DNA from: SIG440 sp045578305
GTDB taxonomy: Bacteria; Bacillota; Clostridia; Monoglobales; Monoglobaceae
Reading direction: 5' to 3'
Assembly (NCBI GenBank): GCA_045578305.1
Contig: JAZNKA010000068.1
Span: 1 to 64,000, forward strand
Length of the DNA stretch: 64,000 nucleotides
Below, piece by piece: positions 42,885 through 51,846 of the stretch. Position 1 is the first letter of the stretch; the number at the start of each line of letters is the position of its first letter. Made by a program: the position numbers and the translations under genes. The notes under the pieces are model-generated. The model was not told the origin of the DNA. It saw nothing but the letters and a program-made list of their open reading frames with translations, and did not search any database.

Positions 42885-45704
42885 TTATTTCCTCAACATT
42901 GGCGAAAGGTTTTCATCCCATACAAAACATTTTTGATTTTCCGGCAAAATTGTCGGTTTATTAAGAAGAATTCCCCCCACAACCCAAGCATTTTCCATAT
43001 TCACTTTTTTAAGTATATCACCATCATAAGTCGCAACATAGGTTGTCCCTTTTAAAACAGGGAGGTTTATCGTGTTGTATGCGGGGTCTGTAACTTTTAC
43101 CGAACAATCTGTAAGTATTGTATTGTTGACCAGGTATGCGGTATACCCGTCAGCAGAATGTTCCTCGCTGGGAGATACTTCTTCACCGCTGTACAAAAAT
43201 CTTTGCATTGTCCGATTGTTATTGTCGCTGGTCTTTATAAAAACATATTTATCCCCGGACTCTGTAGTCTTATAATACGCATCTTCAATTTGAGGATAAA
43301 CCGTATCCATGCAAATATCAAAGCTCAAAAGCTTTTGTATATCTGTCCCCGGATAATCCAACCTGCCCTCTACCTCAACGGTATACATCCCGTCAGCAAA
43401 TGGAATGTTGGTACCCAAAGATGACCTTGTCATAGTAAAATTCCGCTCATAAAAATCATTAATACTGCTTGCTTTCGGCAGGTAACTTCCTGCAAAAATT
43501 GTTTTTACCACTTCGCCGTTTGAGTTTTTGACAACAGCTTTTGCGTCCGTAATGTTCCTTTTGTTGTCAAAATGTAGTGAAAGTCCCGTCATACCAGAAT
43601 TTGTTGAGTAGAACATAGTAATGCTTTGGTCAGCATTTTTAACTGCACCCAAAAGCACCAAATCAGAGTTTACCCGTCCAAGCAGTCCGTTTTCGGACGA
43701 ATAAAGTTCGCTGCCCAATCCCGAATCATATATGGTGTTTGGACTGAAAACAGGAGCTTTTGTCCAGTCTCCGTAAAATCCCATAAAAGGAATTGACAAA
43801 GTGGCAAGAGAAGTATCTTTGGGAGTCATAGTGATAAATCCATCAATAAAAAATCCATTTGTGAATACTTCTTCAAGAGCATCTGTGTCAACTGCGCTCA
43901 AATCCAAAACCGCATTTATTGTAGTTTTCGAAAGCGGCTGTATTGTAATCGTCGTTGACTCAAAATCAAGTTGCGCATCTTGAAGAATTTTTGTATTTCC
44001 AACCAAATTTATGCCCGAGCTCCGATAATAATCATCAATCAAAACCTGACCGCTTAAATCGTATGTTACTGCGGTATCCGTAAAGTTTTCGGCACAAAAT
44101 GTAATATTGGTCATTTTCTGCAAATTGTCACCAAGCTCTACTTTTGTTTTTTCGTCACTTGTCTGATAAAGAACAACAGGAGAATTCGTCGCATTTGCAA
44201 GATTTATAACTCCTGCTCCTTGATGTCTTGGGCTTGTATATACACCGCTTGATGCAAACGGAGCAGCCGAAGAACAAAGTAATTTTTGAGCACGGCTCTG
44301 CTTGATTTTTGCCGGTAAAGATGAATTTGAATCGTTAATATATTCCAGCATAACTGCCATAGCACCCGAATACTGTGCCGCAGCCATTGATGTTCCTGAC
44401 TTGGTTGCATAATCATTGTTGTAAGCCGCCGAAATGACATTTCCGCCTACTGCAGTAACATCGGGCTTCAGTCTTAAATCGGGCGTTACACCCCAGGCAG
44501 AAGATTTTGCCATTTTGGTAGCTGTTGCCGATGAAGAAGGCAGCTGCAGTGATGCAACCGCTGTCGAATAAAGCAGTGATGCCGGTGCCGCAACCAGACC
44601 ATAGTCCGGTTGAGAGGCAAGGGGAGCCCCTGTAGCAAATTTGTATCCCATTCTGCCATCGTTTCCTGCAGCAGCAATCACAGGAATTTTGGCGACTTCT
44701 TCTATGTTTTGAAAAATTTTATTATAGCTGACAACATTCGAATCAGAAGGTCCTGCCGCCACACCAAGACTCATATTTATTATATCTACATCAAGCTTTA
44801 CCAAATCTTCGAGAGCATTTATTATATGCACGTCATAAAAATAATTGGAACTATCCGCCTTTGCCTTCATAAATACAATCTGTGCATCTTCTGCGACACC
44901 ACAAAACTCATTACTTTTTCCTGCAATAATTCCGCTTACATGGGTTCCGTGATAGCTGCTTTCTACATCGGTTGCTGTATCCGTGTCCTCGCCTGCATAA
45001 TCAAACGCATAAGGAATTTTTGCATTTTTGTATACATCATTTGCAGACAATTGACCATATTTTTCCTCTGCAACCAAATCAAGTGTTTCAAGCTTGCCTG
45101 AAATGCCGTCTTTTGTCAGTTTTTCAACTTCAGGATCAGTTTTAAAAGCAGTATGATCGCACTGAAGTTCCGAGTCAATAACGCCAACAACTATGCCTTT
45201 ACCGGTGTACGAAGAGTTTAATTTATCAAGACCTATTTCTGTATATTGCTGCATAAAAGAGTCGGTTGTCGCTCCGCTTTCATCAGCACAGGTTTTGTAC
45301 CTTGGTTGCGAAATATACACATTTTTTACATTGTCGATTGCCTTAAGCTCATCCAGCATACTTCTTTTACCTTTTATGGAAAAGCCGTTTAAAATGTGTG
45401 TATATGTTGCTTCTACTGTCGATTCTGCCACGTCTTCAGCGCATACCATAGCCGCTTTTTGCGAACTTTTAACCGTACGCACAAAAGAAGGCTCCATTTC
45501 TTCTGAAAAAGCAGAGACACCTTCTTTTTTTGCGTAATTAAGAACGCTGTCACCTTTAAGCTCTACAATAAATGTGACAACTTCATCGTCAAAATCGTTT
45601 TTGACTGTTCCTCTTGAAATCATTTCATAAGCAGATACATTTCCAAATATCAAAAAAGAGGTCAAAATCAAAGAAATGATTGTGCGAAATAAATTATTTT
45701 TCAT
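42885..45704 (-). CDS. Secreted S8 family serine peptidase (subtilase)
   Basis: This is a large extracellular or cell-surface protease. The 939-residue protein has a signal peptide (cleavage near GNVSA-YEM), an inhibitor I9-type propeptide (about 40-135) and a subtilisin domain with a complete triad. By numbering from the ATG, the catalytic Asp lies in VVGVIDSEL near 177, His in SYHGTHVSG near 252 and Ser in SGTSMAAAQ near 439, with the oxyanion Asn in AAAGN near 348. An Fn3-like C-terminal region follows. No LPXTG anchor or S-layer repeat is seen. It starts 26 bases after iorB and probably shares its transcript. Confidence 0.93.
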   Translation of the reverse strand: MKNNLFRTIISLILTSFLIFGNVSAYEMISRGTVKNDFDDEVVTFIVELKGDSVLNYAKKEGVSAFSEEMEPSFVRTVKSSQKAAMVCAEDVAESTVEATYTHILNGFSIKGKRSMLDELKAIDNVKNVYISQPRYKTCADESGATTDSFMQQYTEIGLDKLNSSYTGKGIVVGVIDSELQCDHTAFKTDPEVEKLTKDGISGKLETLDLVAEEKYGQLSANDVYKNAKIPYAFDYAGEDTDTATDVESSYHGTHVSGIIAGKSNEFCGVAEDAQIVFMKAKADSSNYFYDVHIINALEDLVKLDVDIINMSLGVAAGPSDSNVVSYNKIFQNIEEVAKIPVIAAAGNDGRMGYKFATGAPLASQPDYGLVAAPASLLYSTAVASLQLPSSSATATKMAKSSAWGVTPDLRLKPDVTAVGGNVISAAYNNDYATKSGTSMAAAQYSGAMAVMLEYINDSNSSLPAKIKQSRAQKLLCSSAAPFASSGVYTSPRHQGAGVINLANATNSPVVLYQTSDEKTKVELGDNLQKMTNITFCAENFTDTAVTYDLSGQVLIDDYYRSSGINLVGNTKILQDAQLDFESTTITIQPLSKTTINAVLDLSAVDTDALEEVFTNGFFIDGFITMTPKDTSLATLSIPFMGFYGDWTKAPVFSPNTIYDSGLGSELYSSENGLLGRVNSDLVLLGAVKNADQSITMFYSTNSGMTGLSLHFDNKRNITDAKAVVKNSNGEVVKTIFAGSYLPKASSINDFYERNFTMTRSSLGTNIPFADGMYTVEVEGRLDYPGTDIQKLLSFDICMDTVYPQIEDAYYKTTESGDKYVFIKTSDNNNRTMQRFLYSGEEVSPSEEHSADGYTAYLVNNTILTDCSVKVTDPAYNTINLPVLKGTTYVATYDGDILKKVNMENAWVVGGILLNKPTILPENQKCFVWDENLSPMLRK

Positions 45705-45730
45705 ATGCAAACACCTCTTAAATTGTATAT

Positions 45731-46312
45731 TTACAGATTATAACCTATATCAAAAGCTTTAAGATTTACATCCAAAAATTTTGCAGGAACGGTTGTTTTG
45801 ATTGCTGCAATCCACTTCTCATAAGGAATCTCTGTAGTTTTTGCTAAAACACCAATAAGAACTACATTTACAGACTTTATGTTTCCAGCTTCCTTAGCCG
45901 CAGAAAGAGCATCTACAACAGTTGTATCAGCAACTGCTGAAAGCTTTTTATCAATATCAGCGGGGTATTCTGCCGCTCCGGTAATTACAGGCATAGGGTC
46001 AATTTTTTGTGAATTGACAATCAACTTGCCGCCCTTTTTAAGAAAAGGAACCGAACGTTCTGCCTCCAGAAGTTCAAACGCAAGAATTATATCCGCTCCG
46101 CCCTTGTCAATAATGGGAGAGTAAACTTTTTCGCCATACTTCACATATGTAACAACGCTTCCGCCACGCTGACTCATACCGTGAACTTCGGATACCTTTA
46201 CGTCGTAACCTTCTCCTATTGCAACATTGCCAAGGATGCGGCTGGCAAGAAGTGTTCCTTGTCCTCCTACGCCGACAATCATAATGTTTTTTGAAGTATC
46301 ATTCATAGCCAT
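45731..46312 (-). CDS. iorB: Indolepyruvate:ferredoxin oxidoreductase, beta subunit
   Basis: IorB is the gamma-domain-like subunit of the enzyme that oxidatively decarboxylates aryl pyruvates (from Trp, Phe, Tyr) to aryl-acetyl-CoA with ferredoxin. The 193-residue protein has IMIVGVGGQGTLLASRILG at the start, SEVHGMSQRGGSVVTYVKYG near 42-61 and ADIILAFELLEAER near 76. The gene begins just after the iorA stop. It fits anaerobic amino-acid fermentation. Confidence 0.94.
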   Translation of the reverse strand: MAMNDTSKNIMIVGVGGQGTLLASRILGNVAIGEGYDVKVSEVHGMSQRGGSVVTYVKYGEKVYSPIIDKGGADIILAFELLEAERSVPFLKKGGKLIVNSQKIDPMPVITGAAEYPADIDKKLSAVADTTVVDALSAAKEAGNIKSVNVVLIGVLAKTTEIPYEKWIAAIKTTVPAKFLDVNLKAFDIGYNL

Positions 46313-46313
46313 A

Positions 46314-48050
46314 TCAGTTTTCCTCCTTTGTTATTGCCTTAAAGGGACAAACATTGATGCAAAGACCACAGCCGTTGCACTGTGTCTGGTCAATCACAAC
46401 TTTGTCGTCTTTTACAGAAATTGCAGGGCAACCAAGTTTCATACACATTTTACAATTTTTGCAGTTTTCGCCCACCGTGCAATGACCGCTGTATTTAACA
46501 GACTTAAGGAGTGCGCACGGTCTTTGTGCTATAATTACCGACGGTTCTTCGCGCTCGACTTCGGTCTTTACTGTTTTTTCAAATGCTTTGACGTCAAACG
46601 GATCGCAAACAGTCACATGTTCGATTCCGCAAGCTTTGCAAAGTGCTATCAGATTTACCTGTTTGGTCTCTTCTCCGCGGATAGTGTATCCTGTTGTCGG
46701 ATTGTCCTGATGTCCTGTCATACCGGTAATCGAGTTGTCAAGAATAATAACTGTGTTGTTGCCTTTGTTGTAAACAATGTCAATAAGACCGGTTATACCA
46801 GAATGCATAAAGGTCGAGTCACCTATAACTGAAACCAGTTTTTTATTAAACTCTTTACCCTGCGCTTTTGCCATACCATGCGCCGCACTTACAGATGCAC
46901 CCATACAGATTGTTGTATCAACAGACTGAAGCGGAGCAGCAGCCCCAAGGGTATAGCATCCAATGTCGCCCGAGACAACAAGACCCAATTTTTTCAGGAC
47001 ATAAAATGTGCCTCTGTGGGGGCATCCTGCACACATAACAGGAGGTCTTACAGGAATTTCGTCCTCAATTTCAATAATTTGGGGTGTTTTTTCTCCAAGA
47101 ACAGCTGCTTTTATCATTGTTGGTGTGTACTCGCCAAGAAGTGAAAATACTTCCTTGCCCACAACATCAAGCCCAAGTGCCTTGCACTCATCTTCAATTA
47201 CCGGGTCAAGTTCCTCAATTACATATACTTTGTCATGACTTTTTACAAAATCAATCAGTTTTTGTTTCGGAAGAGGATAAACCATGCCAAGTTTCAAAAA
47301 GTCTGCTTTGTCGCCAAGAGCCTCTTTGGCATAAGCATAAGCTATACCTGCAGAGATAACGCCTATTTTTGAATTATTTTCTTCAAGCTTGTTAAGCTCT
47401 GTTGTTTCGGCAAATTCGATCAAAGCCTTTATTCTGTCTTCAACAACCACATGGCGTTTGATTGCCATTGCCGGCATCATAACATATTTGCTGATATTTT
47501 TTTCATATTTCTTTACCGGAACATCTTCTCTTTCCTCAAGCTCCACAAGGCTCTGCGAATGTGAAACTCTGGTAGAAAGACGAATAAACGCCGGTGTATC
47601 AAATTCCTCAGAAAGAGCAAACGCAACCTTTGTAAACTCCTTGCATTCAGCCGAATCTGATGGCTCAAGCATCATTATTTTTGCAGCCTTTGCATAATGT
47701 CTTGAGTCCTGCTCGTTTTGTGATGAGTGCATGCCCGGGTCATCTGCAACACAAAATACCAGTCCACCATTTACTCCTGTATAGCTTACTGTAAATACCG
47801 GGTCTGCCATAACATTAAGACCAACATGCTTCATACAGCTCATGGCTCTGCCACCTGCAATTGACGCACCTATTGCAACTTCTGCCGCAATCTTTTCGTT
47901 GGGTGACCACTCGGCATAAACTTCATCAAACTTTGCAATTGCTTCGGTTATTTCGGTGCTGGGTGTTCCAGGATAAGATGCAACAACATTCACTCCGGCT
48001 TCATAAGCACCTCTTGCAACCGCTTCATTTCCAAGTAATAATTTTTTCAT
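46314..48050 (-). CDS. iorA: Indolepyruvate:ferredoxin oxidoreductase, alpha subunit
   Basis: IorA is the large, thiamine-diphosphate-binding subunit of the aryl-pyruvate oxidoreductase. The 578-residue protein has VASYPGTPSTEITEAIAK near 24, MSCMKHVGLNVMADP near 73 and MCAGCPHRGTFYVLK near 338. The thiamine-diphosphate motif GDSTFMHSGITGLIDIVYN lies near 415, and two ferredoxin-type cluster motifs (CKNCKMCMKLGCP and CNGCGLCINVCP) near the C-terminus. It is oxygen-sensitive in known relatives, consistent with an anaerobe. Confidence 0.96.
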   Translation of the reverse strand: MKKLLLGNEAVARGAYEAGVNVVASYPGTPSTEITEAIAKFDEVYAEWSPNEKIAAEVAIGASIAGGRAMSCMKHVGLNVMADPVFTVSYTGVNGGLVFCVADDPGMHSSQNEQDSRHYAKAAKIMMLEPSDSAECKEFTKVAFALSEEFDTPAFIRLSTRVSHSQSLVELEEREDVPVKKYEKNISKYVMMPAMAIKRHVVVEDRIKALIEFAETTELNKLEENNSKIGVISAGIAYAYAKEALGDKADFLKLGMVYPLPKQKLIDFVKSHDKVYVIEELDPVIEDECKALGLDVVGKEVFSLLGEYTPTMIKAAVLGEKTPQIIEIEDEIPVRPPVMCAGCPHRGTFYVLKKLGLVVSGDIGCYTLGAAAPLQSVDTTICMGASVSAAHGMAKAQGKEFNKKLVSVIGDSTFMHSGITGLIDIVYNKGNNTVIILDNSITGMTGHQDNPTTGYTIRGEETKQVNLIALCKACGIEHVTVCDPFDVKAFEKTVKTEVEREEPSVIIAQRPCALLKSVKYSGHCTVGENCKNCKMCMKLGCPAISVKDDKVVIDQTQCNGCGLCINVCPFKAITKEEN

Positions 48051-48099
48051 AATGATTATTCCTTTCAGTTTTCGCTTTTTAGGTCAAGTTTTTCTATAT

Positions 48100-49737
48100 C
48101 TACTTTATTTCGTTTTGCTGAGCAACCACACTTCCCGAACAATAGATTTCTCTGAGTTTGGGTTTTTCAATTTTTCCGGTTGGGTTGCGTGGAACATCCG
48201 CAAATATAATCTTTCTGGGTCTTTTATACCTTGGAAGTTCAAGGCAAAAATCCTCGATTTCTTCTTCGTCTAATGTCATTCCTTCTTTAACCTGGATTAT
48301 AGCAGCGGCAATTTCACCAAGTCTTGCATCGGGAAGTCCAATAACCGCAACATCGCTGATCTTCTCATTTTTGCGCAAATAATCTTCAATCTGCACGGGA
48401 TAAAGATTTTCACCACCCGAGATAATAACATCTTTTTTGCGGTCCACAAGGAATATAAATCCATCTTCATCCTCGCGCGCCATATCCCCAGTGAAAAGCC
48501 ATCCGTCTTTGAGCACTGCATTTGTTGCAGCTTCGTCTTTGTAATACGCAGTCATTACGCCGGGTCCTTTTACTGCAAGTTCGCCTACTTCGCCTTTTCC
48601 CACGGTGTTTCCGTTTTCGTCTGTAATTTTGGTTTGCCAGCCGAAACCGGCTTTTCCTATTGCTCCCACCTTATGCTCGTTTTCTACTCCAAGATGAACG
48701 CATCCGGGTCCGATTGACTCAGAAAGACCATAGTTTGTATCATAGGAATGATTTGGAAATACTGTTTTCCATCTCTTGATAAGGCTTGGCGGTACCGGCT
48801 GTGCACCAATATGCATAAGACGCCACTGTGATAATTTGTAATCCTCAAGATTTATCTCTCCGCGTTCAATTGCATCAAGAATATCCTGTGCCCAGGGTAC
48901 AAGCAACCAAACAATCGAACAGTTTTCGTCAGATGCCGCCTTAAGTATCCATTCAGGTTTAATTCCCTTCAGAATAACAGCCTTGCCGCCCACCAAAAAG
49001 CTTCCAAACCAGTGCATTTTTGCACCTGTGTGATAAAGCGGTGGGATGCAAAGAAATACATCATCCTTGGTCTGTGAGTGGTGATCCTGCTCGGTCATTG
49101 CGGCGTGAAGCAAGCTTTGATGCTTATGTATTATTGCTTTAGGGAAGCCTGTGGTTCCTGATGAAAAATAGATAGCAGCATAATCATCATCACTAATCTT
49201 TATCTGCGGGCTTTTGCTGGAACAATAAGAAACCAAACTGTCATAGCTTTCGGCAAAGGTCGGACAGTCTTCTCCATAATAAAGCCACATCTTTACTCTT
49301 TTTACTCTGTTGCAAATCTGCTCTACTCTGCCTGTAAATTCAGGTCCAAAGATAATGGCATCCGCATCTGCAAGCTCAAGACAATACTTGATTTCGTCCG
49401 AGGCATATCGATAATTGAGAGGAACTGCCATTGCACCGGCTTTAAGTATACCAAAATATACCGGCAACCACTCGATACAGTTCATCAAAAGAATTGCAAC
49501 CTTGTCTCCTTTTTTAATGCCTCTGGTAAGCAAGAAGTTGGCAAAACGGTTTGCTCGTTTGTTGAATTCGCTCCAGGTGATTTCCTTTCGGTAAGCATCG
49601 TTTGGGTTAGTTTCGATAAGCGAATACTCCCTCCATGTCATACGCGACTGGTTTTCAAGCTGAGGATTTATCTCAACAAGGCTGATATCATTGGGATAAA
49701 AATCCGCATTTTTTTGTAAAATTTCTGTAATAGGCAT
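48100..49737 (-). CDS. AMP-forming acyl-CoA synthetase
   Basis: This enzyme activates a carboxylic acid to its CoA thioester through an acyl-adenylate. The 545-residue protein has the class I signature YFSSGTTGFPKAIIHKH near 190. TNYGLSESIGPG near 340, TGDMAREDEDGFIFLVDRKKDVIISGGENLYP near 425 and the C-terminal lysine motif PTGKIEKPKLRE near 520 follow. The substrate is not set by sequence. Because the iorAB genes follow, an aryl or branched acid is a reasonable guess. Confidence 0.9.
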   Translation of the reverse strand: MPITEILQKNADFYPNDISLVEINPQLENQSRMTWREYSLIETNPNDAYRKEITWSEFNKRANRFANFLLTRGIKKGDKVAILLMNCIEWLPVYFGILKAGAMAVPLNYRYASDEIKYCLELADADAIIFGPEFTGRVEQICNRVKRVKMWLYYGEDCPTFAESYDSLVSYCSSKSPQIKISDDDYAAIYFSSGTTGFPKAIIHKHQSLLHAAMTEQDHHSQTKDDVFLCIPPLYHTGAKMHWFGSFLVGGKAVILKGIKPEWILKAASDENCSIVWLLVPWAQDILDAIERGEINLEDYKLSQWRLMHIGAQPVPPSLIKRWKTVFPNHSYDTNYGLSESIGPGCVHLGVENEHKVGAIGKAGFGWQTKITDENGNTVGKGEVGELAVKGPGVMTAYYKDEAATNAVLKDGWLFTGDMAREDEDGFIFLVDRKKDVIISGGENLYPVQIEDYLRKNEKISDVAVIGLPDARLGEIAAAIIQVKEGMTLDEEEIEDFCLELPRYKRPRKIIFADVPRNPTGKIEKPKLREIYCSGSVVAQQNEIK

Positions 49738-49762
49738 AGTTAAATCTCCTTAATATTAAACG

Positions 49763-49801
49763 CCCAAAAAGACTTCTTTTGATTTTAAGAAGTCTTTTGG
49801 G
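49763..49801 (-). terminator. Hairpin between symporter and acyl-CoA synthetase genes
   Basis: On the minus strand CCCAAAAGACTTCTT pairs with AAGAAGTCTTTTTGGG around a small loop. The T-run lies within the stem's 3' arm, so it could act as a partial terminator. It would let the symporter be expressed independently of the catabolic genes. Confidence 0.6.
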
Positions 49802-49810
49802 AGAAAACTT

Positions 49811-51337
49811 TTACATATTTCCTAATGATTCTTTTGCCGAAACTACAACTTTGTCATTGTAGCAAGCAAACATTTCTTCTGTTTCATTGATGTTCGGTTT
49901 TTTTGTAAACAAGCTGACGATGGGAACAATCACAAGTCCACCAAGCATTGCAACAACTCCACAGTTTATGGGTGACTGAATAACTGCAGGGAATGCCGAC
50001 CTAACAAACATATTCAACAGCATTATACCTGCGCCAAATACAAAGCTTACCCAAACTGCAGTCTTAGTAATTTTCTTTGAGTAAAGTCCATACATAAACG
50101 GAGCCAAAAATGCACCTGCAAGTGCACCCCACGAAATGCCCATCATATCTGCTATGTAACCAAGCTTATCCTTGTTGATTGCAATAAATGCCGAAATCGC
50201 AATAAATACAACAATCAAAATTCGCATAATAAGAACTTGCTTTTTGTCGGAAAGTTCCTTTACAACATGTCCTTTTATAAGGTCAAGCGTAAGAGTCGAG
50301 CTTGATGCAAGAACAAGTGACGAAAGTGTTGACATTGATGCAGAAAGTACAAGAACAATTACTATTGCAATCAATATATCAGGCAGATTTTCAAGCATGG
50401 TCGGAATAATCGCATCGTAACCAAGCACAGATACATCTATGTTTGTAAGTCTGCCGAAGCCACCCAGGAAGTAGCATCCGCCTGCCACAACAAGAGCAAA
50501 AACAGTCGAAATTATTGTACCTTTGTTTATGTCCTTTTCACTCTTTATTGCATAAAACTTCTGCACCATCTGAGGAAGACCCCATGTACCGAGTGATGTA
50601 AGAAGAACAACAAAGAAAAGTCCAAGCGGGTCAGGTCCAAAGAACGAGTTGAACGCACCGGGGGCTGTGCCTTCTGCTGTCACATTTGCAAGAACTTCAA
50701 GAGATTCTATAAATCCGCCATTTTGAGAAAGTACCGCTGCTATAACTAAAACAATTCCAACAAGCATTATTATGCCTTGAATAAAATCGTTGATTGCTGT
50801 TGCCATATATCCGCCAGCTATAACATATATACCGGTAAGAACTGCCATAACCACCACACAAACCGAGTAATCAATTTGCGGAAAAGCCATTGAAAAGAGT
50901 CTTGAGAGACCATTGTAAAGCGATGCAGTATACGGAATTAAAAAGATAAAAACAATAATCGAGGCTGCAATTTTAAGGGCAGGGCTTTTGTATCGTTTTT
51001 CAAAAAACTCGGGCATTGTGGCGCTTTTGAGATGCTGAGTCATAAGTCTTGTTCGTCTTCCAAGAATCATCCAGGGGAGAAGCGAGCCTAACATCGCATT
51101 ACCTATACCTATCCAGGTAGCTGCAACACCAAACTTCCATCCAAACTGACCTGCATATCCAACAAAAATTACAGCCGAAAAATACGATGTACCATAAGCA
51201 AAAGCTGTGAGCCACGGTCCGACATTTCTGCCGCCAAGAACAAACCCGTTCACATCGGTCGAATGTTTTCTGCAAAATATGCCTACTCCAAGCATAACTG
51301 CAAAAAACACCACCAATAATCCAATTTTTAATACCAT
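49811..51337 (-). CDS. Sodium:solute symporter (SSS family)
   Basis: This is a sodium-coupled uptake transporter of the SSS family. The protein of about 508 residues has around thirteen hydrophobic helices. Family features include FVLGGRNVGPWLTAFAYGTSYFSA near 30, the ATWIGIGNAMLG segment, and SASMSTLSSLVLASSSTLTLDL near 345. I prefer ATG 51337, ten bases after AAAGG; upstream in-frame ATGs are possible. It is preceded by a T-box with a probable tyrosine specifier, which suggests it imports tyrosine or a tyrosine precursor or peptide. That is an inference. Confidence 0.9.
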   Translation of the reverse strand: MVLKIGLLVVFFAVMLGVGIFCRKHSTDVNGFVLGGRNVGPWLTAFAYGTSYFSAVIFVGYAGQFGWKFGVAATWIGIGNAMLGSLLPWMILGRRTRLMTQHLKSATMPEFFEKRYKSPALKIAASIIVFIFLIPYTASLYNGLSRLFSMAFPQIDYSVCVVVMAVLTGIYVIAGGYMATAINDFIQGIIMLVGIVLVIAAVLSQNGGFIESLEVLANVTAEGTAPGAFNSFFGPDPLGLFFVVLLTSLGTWGLPQMVQKFYAIKSEKDINKGTIISTVFALVVAGGCYFLGGFGRLTNIDVSVLGYDAIIPTMLENLPDILIAIVIVLVLSASMSTLSSLVLASSSTLTLDLIKGHVVKELSDKKQVLIMRILIVVFIAISAFIAINKDKLGYIADMMGISWGALAGAFLAPFMYGLYSKKITKTAVWVSFVFGAGIMLLNMFVRSAFPAVIQSPINCGVVAMLGGLVIVPIVSLFTKKPNINETEEMFACYNDKVVVSAKESLGNM

Positions 51338-51401
51338 TTTTACCATCCCTTTCTTTTGACACTTCATGGTGTCTGACTTGTAGTAGTTTGGGACAGGAAA
51401 T

Positions 51402-51438
51402 AAAAAAACCCGTCCTCATCAAAAAACAGAGGACGGGG
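51402..51438 (-). terminator. T-box terminator
   Basis: CCCGTCCTC and GAGGACGGG form a strong stem followed by seven T on the minus strand. It competes with the antiterminator that contains the T-box sequence at 51458-51445. Confidence 0.9.
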
Positions 51439-51679
51439 AAAAACCCGTGGTACCACCTCAATTCACCAACATCTCACGATATCGGCCTTAAAAGGTATCA
51501 TATAAATACCTCGGTTCTGTGACGGGAACTCCCGTTGCAGCCTACTGAAGATTCTCTCTCGTTCGGTGCACTGCTCGCAGAATGTATTCGGTCATACTTC
51601 CATCATTGCCTCGCACCACCCGGCAACTCTCTCCAGACTTTCATATGCTTACTTGTTTCTGCTCAAACGCATTTAGTGT
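51402..51679 (-). promoter_or_regulatory. T-box leader, probable tyrosine specifier
   Basis: The conserved T-box AGGTGGTACCACGG stands at 51458-51445, before a terminator. Stem I is recognisable. Its base pairs GCAGAA (51662-51657) with UUCUGC. The loop E motif AGUA faces GAA, and the apical hairpin UUGCC/GGCAA holds the GGGUGGUGCGA loop. Directly after GAA, the specifier reads UAC (51586-51584) followed by A, which is tyrosine. Uncharged tRNA-Tyr should thus turn on the sodium symporter gene. The specifier is my hand fold and could be shifted. Confidence 0.88.
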
Positions 51680-51685
51680 ACTTAT

Positions 51686-51714
51686 ACTTTACCACACTAA
51701 ATTGACAAAGTCAA
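51686..51714 (-). promoter_or_regulatory. T-box/symporter promoter with inverted repeat
   Basis: TTGACT (51714-51709), a 17-base spacer and TAAAGT (51691-51686) precede the T-box. The site 51688-51701 reads TTTAC-CACA-CTAAA, one base from the perfect palindrome at 47-60. A further TTTAGTGT half-site lies at 51672-51679. Confidence 0.75.
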
Positions 51715-51772
51715 GGTTTTTAGAAAAAATAATTTGTTTTTTTTGACAAATTTATAAATTTTTTAAAAAATA

Positions 51773-51801
51773 TTTACAATTTTTTTATAATATGGTATAT
51801 T
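51773..51801 (+). promoter_or_regulatory. Promoter for the uracil permease
   Basis: TTTACA (51773-51778), a 17-base spacer and TATATT (51796-51801) lie about 45 bases before the start. The leader is too short for a riboswitch. Confidence 0.65.
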
Positions 51802-51846
51802 GATTTTGATAATGTTTTACATAAACTTTTTTAAAGGAGAAAAATT

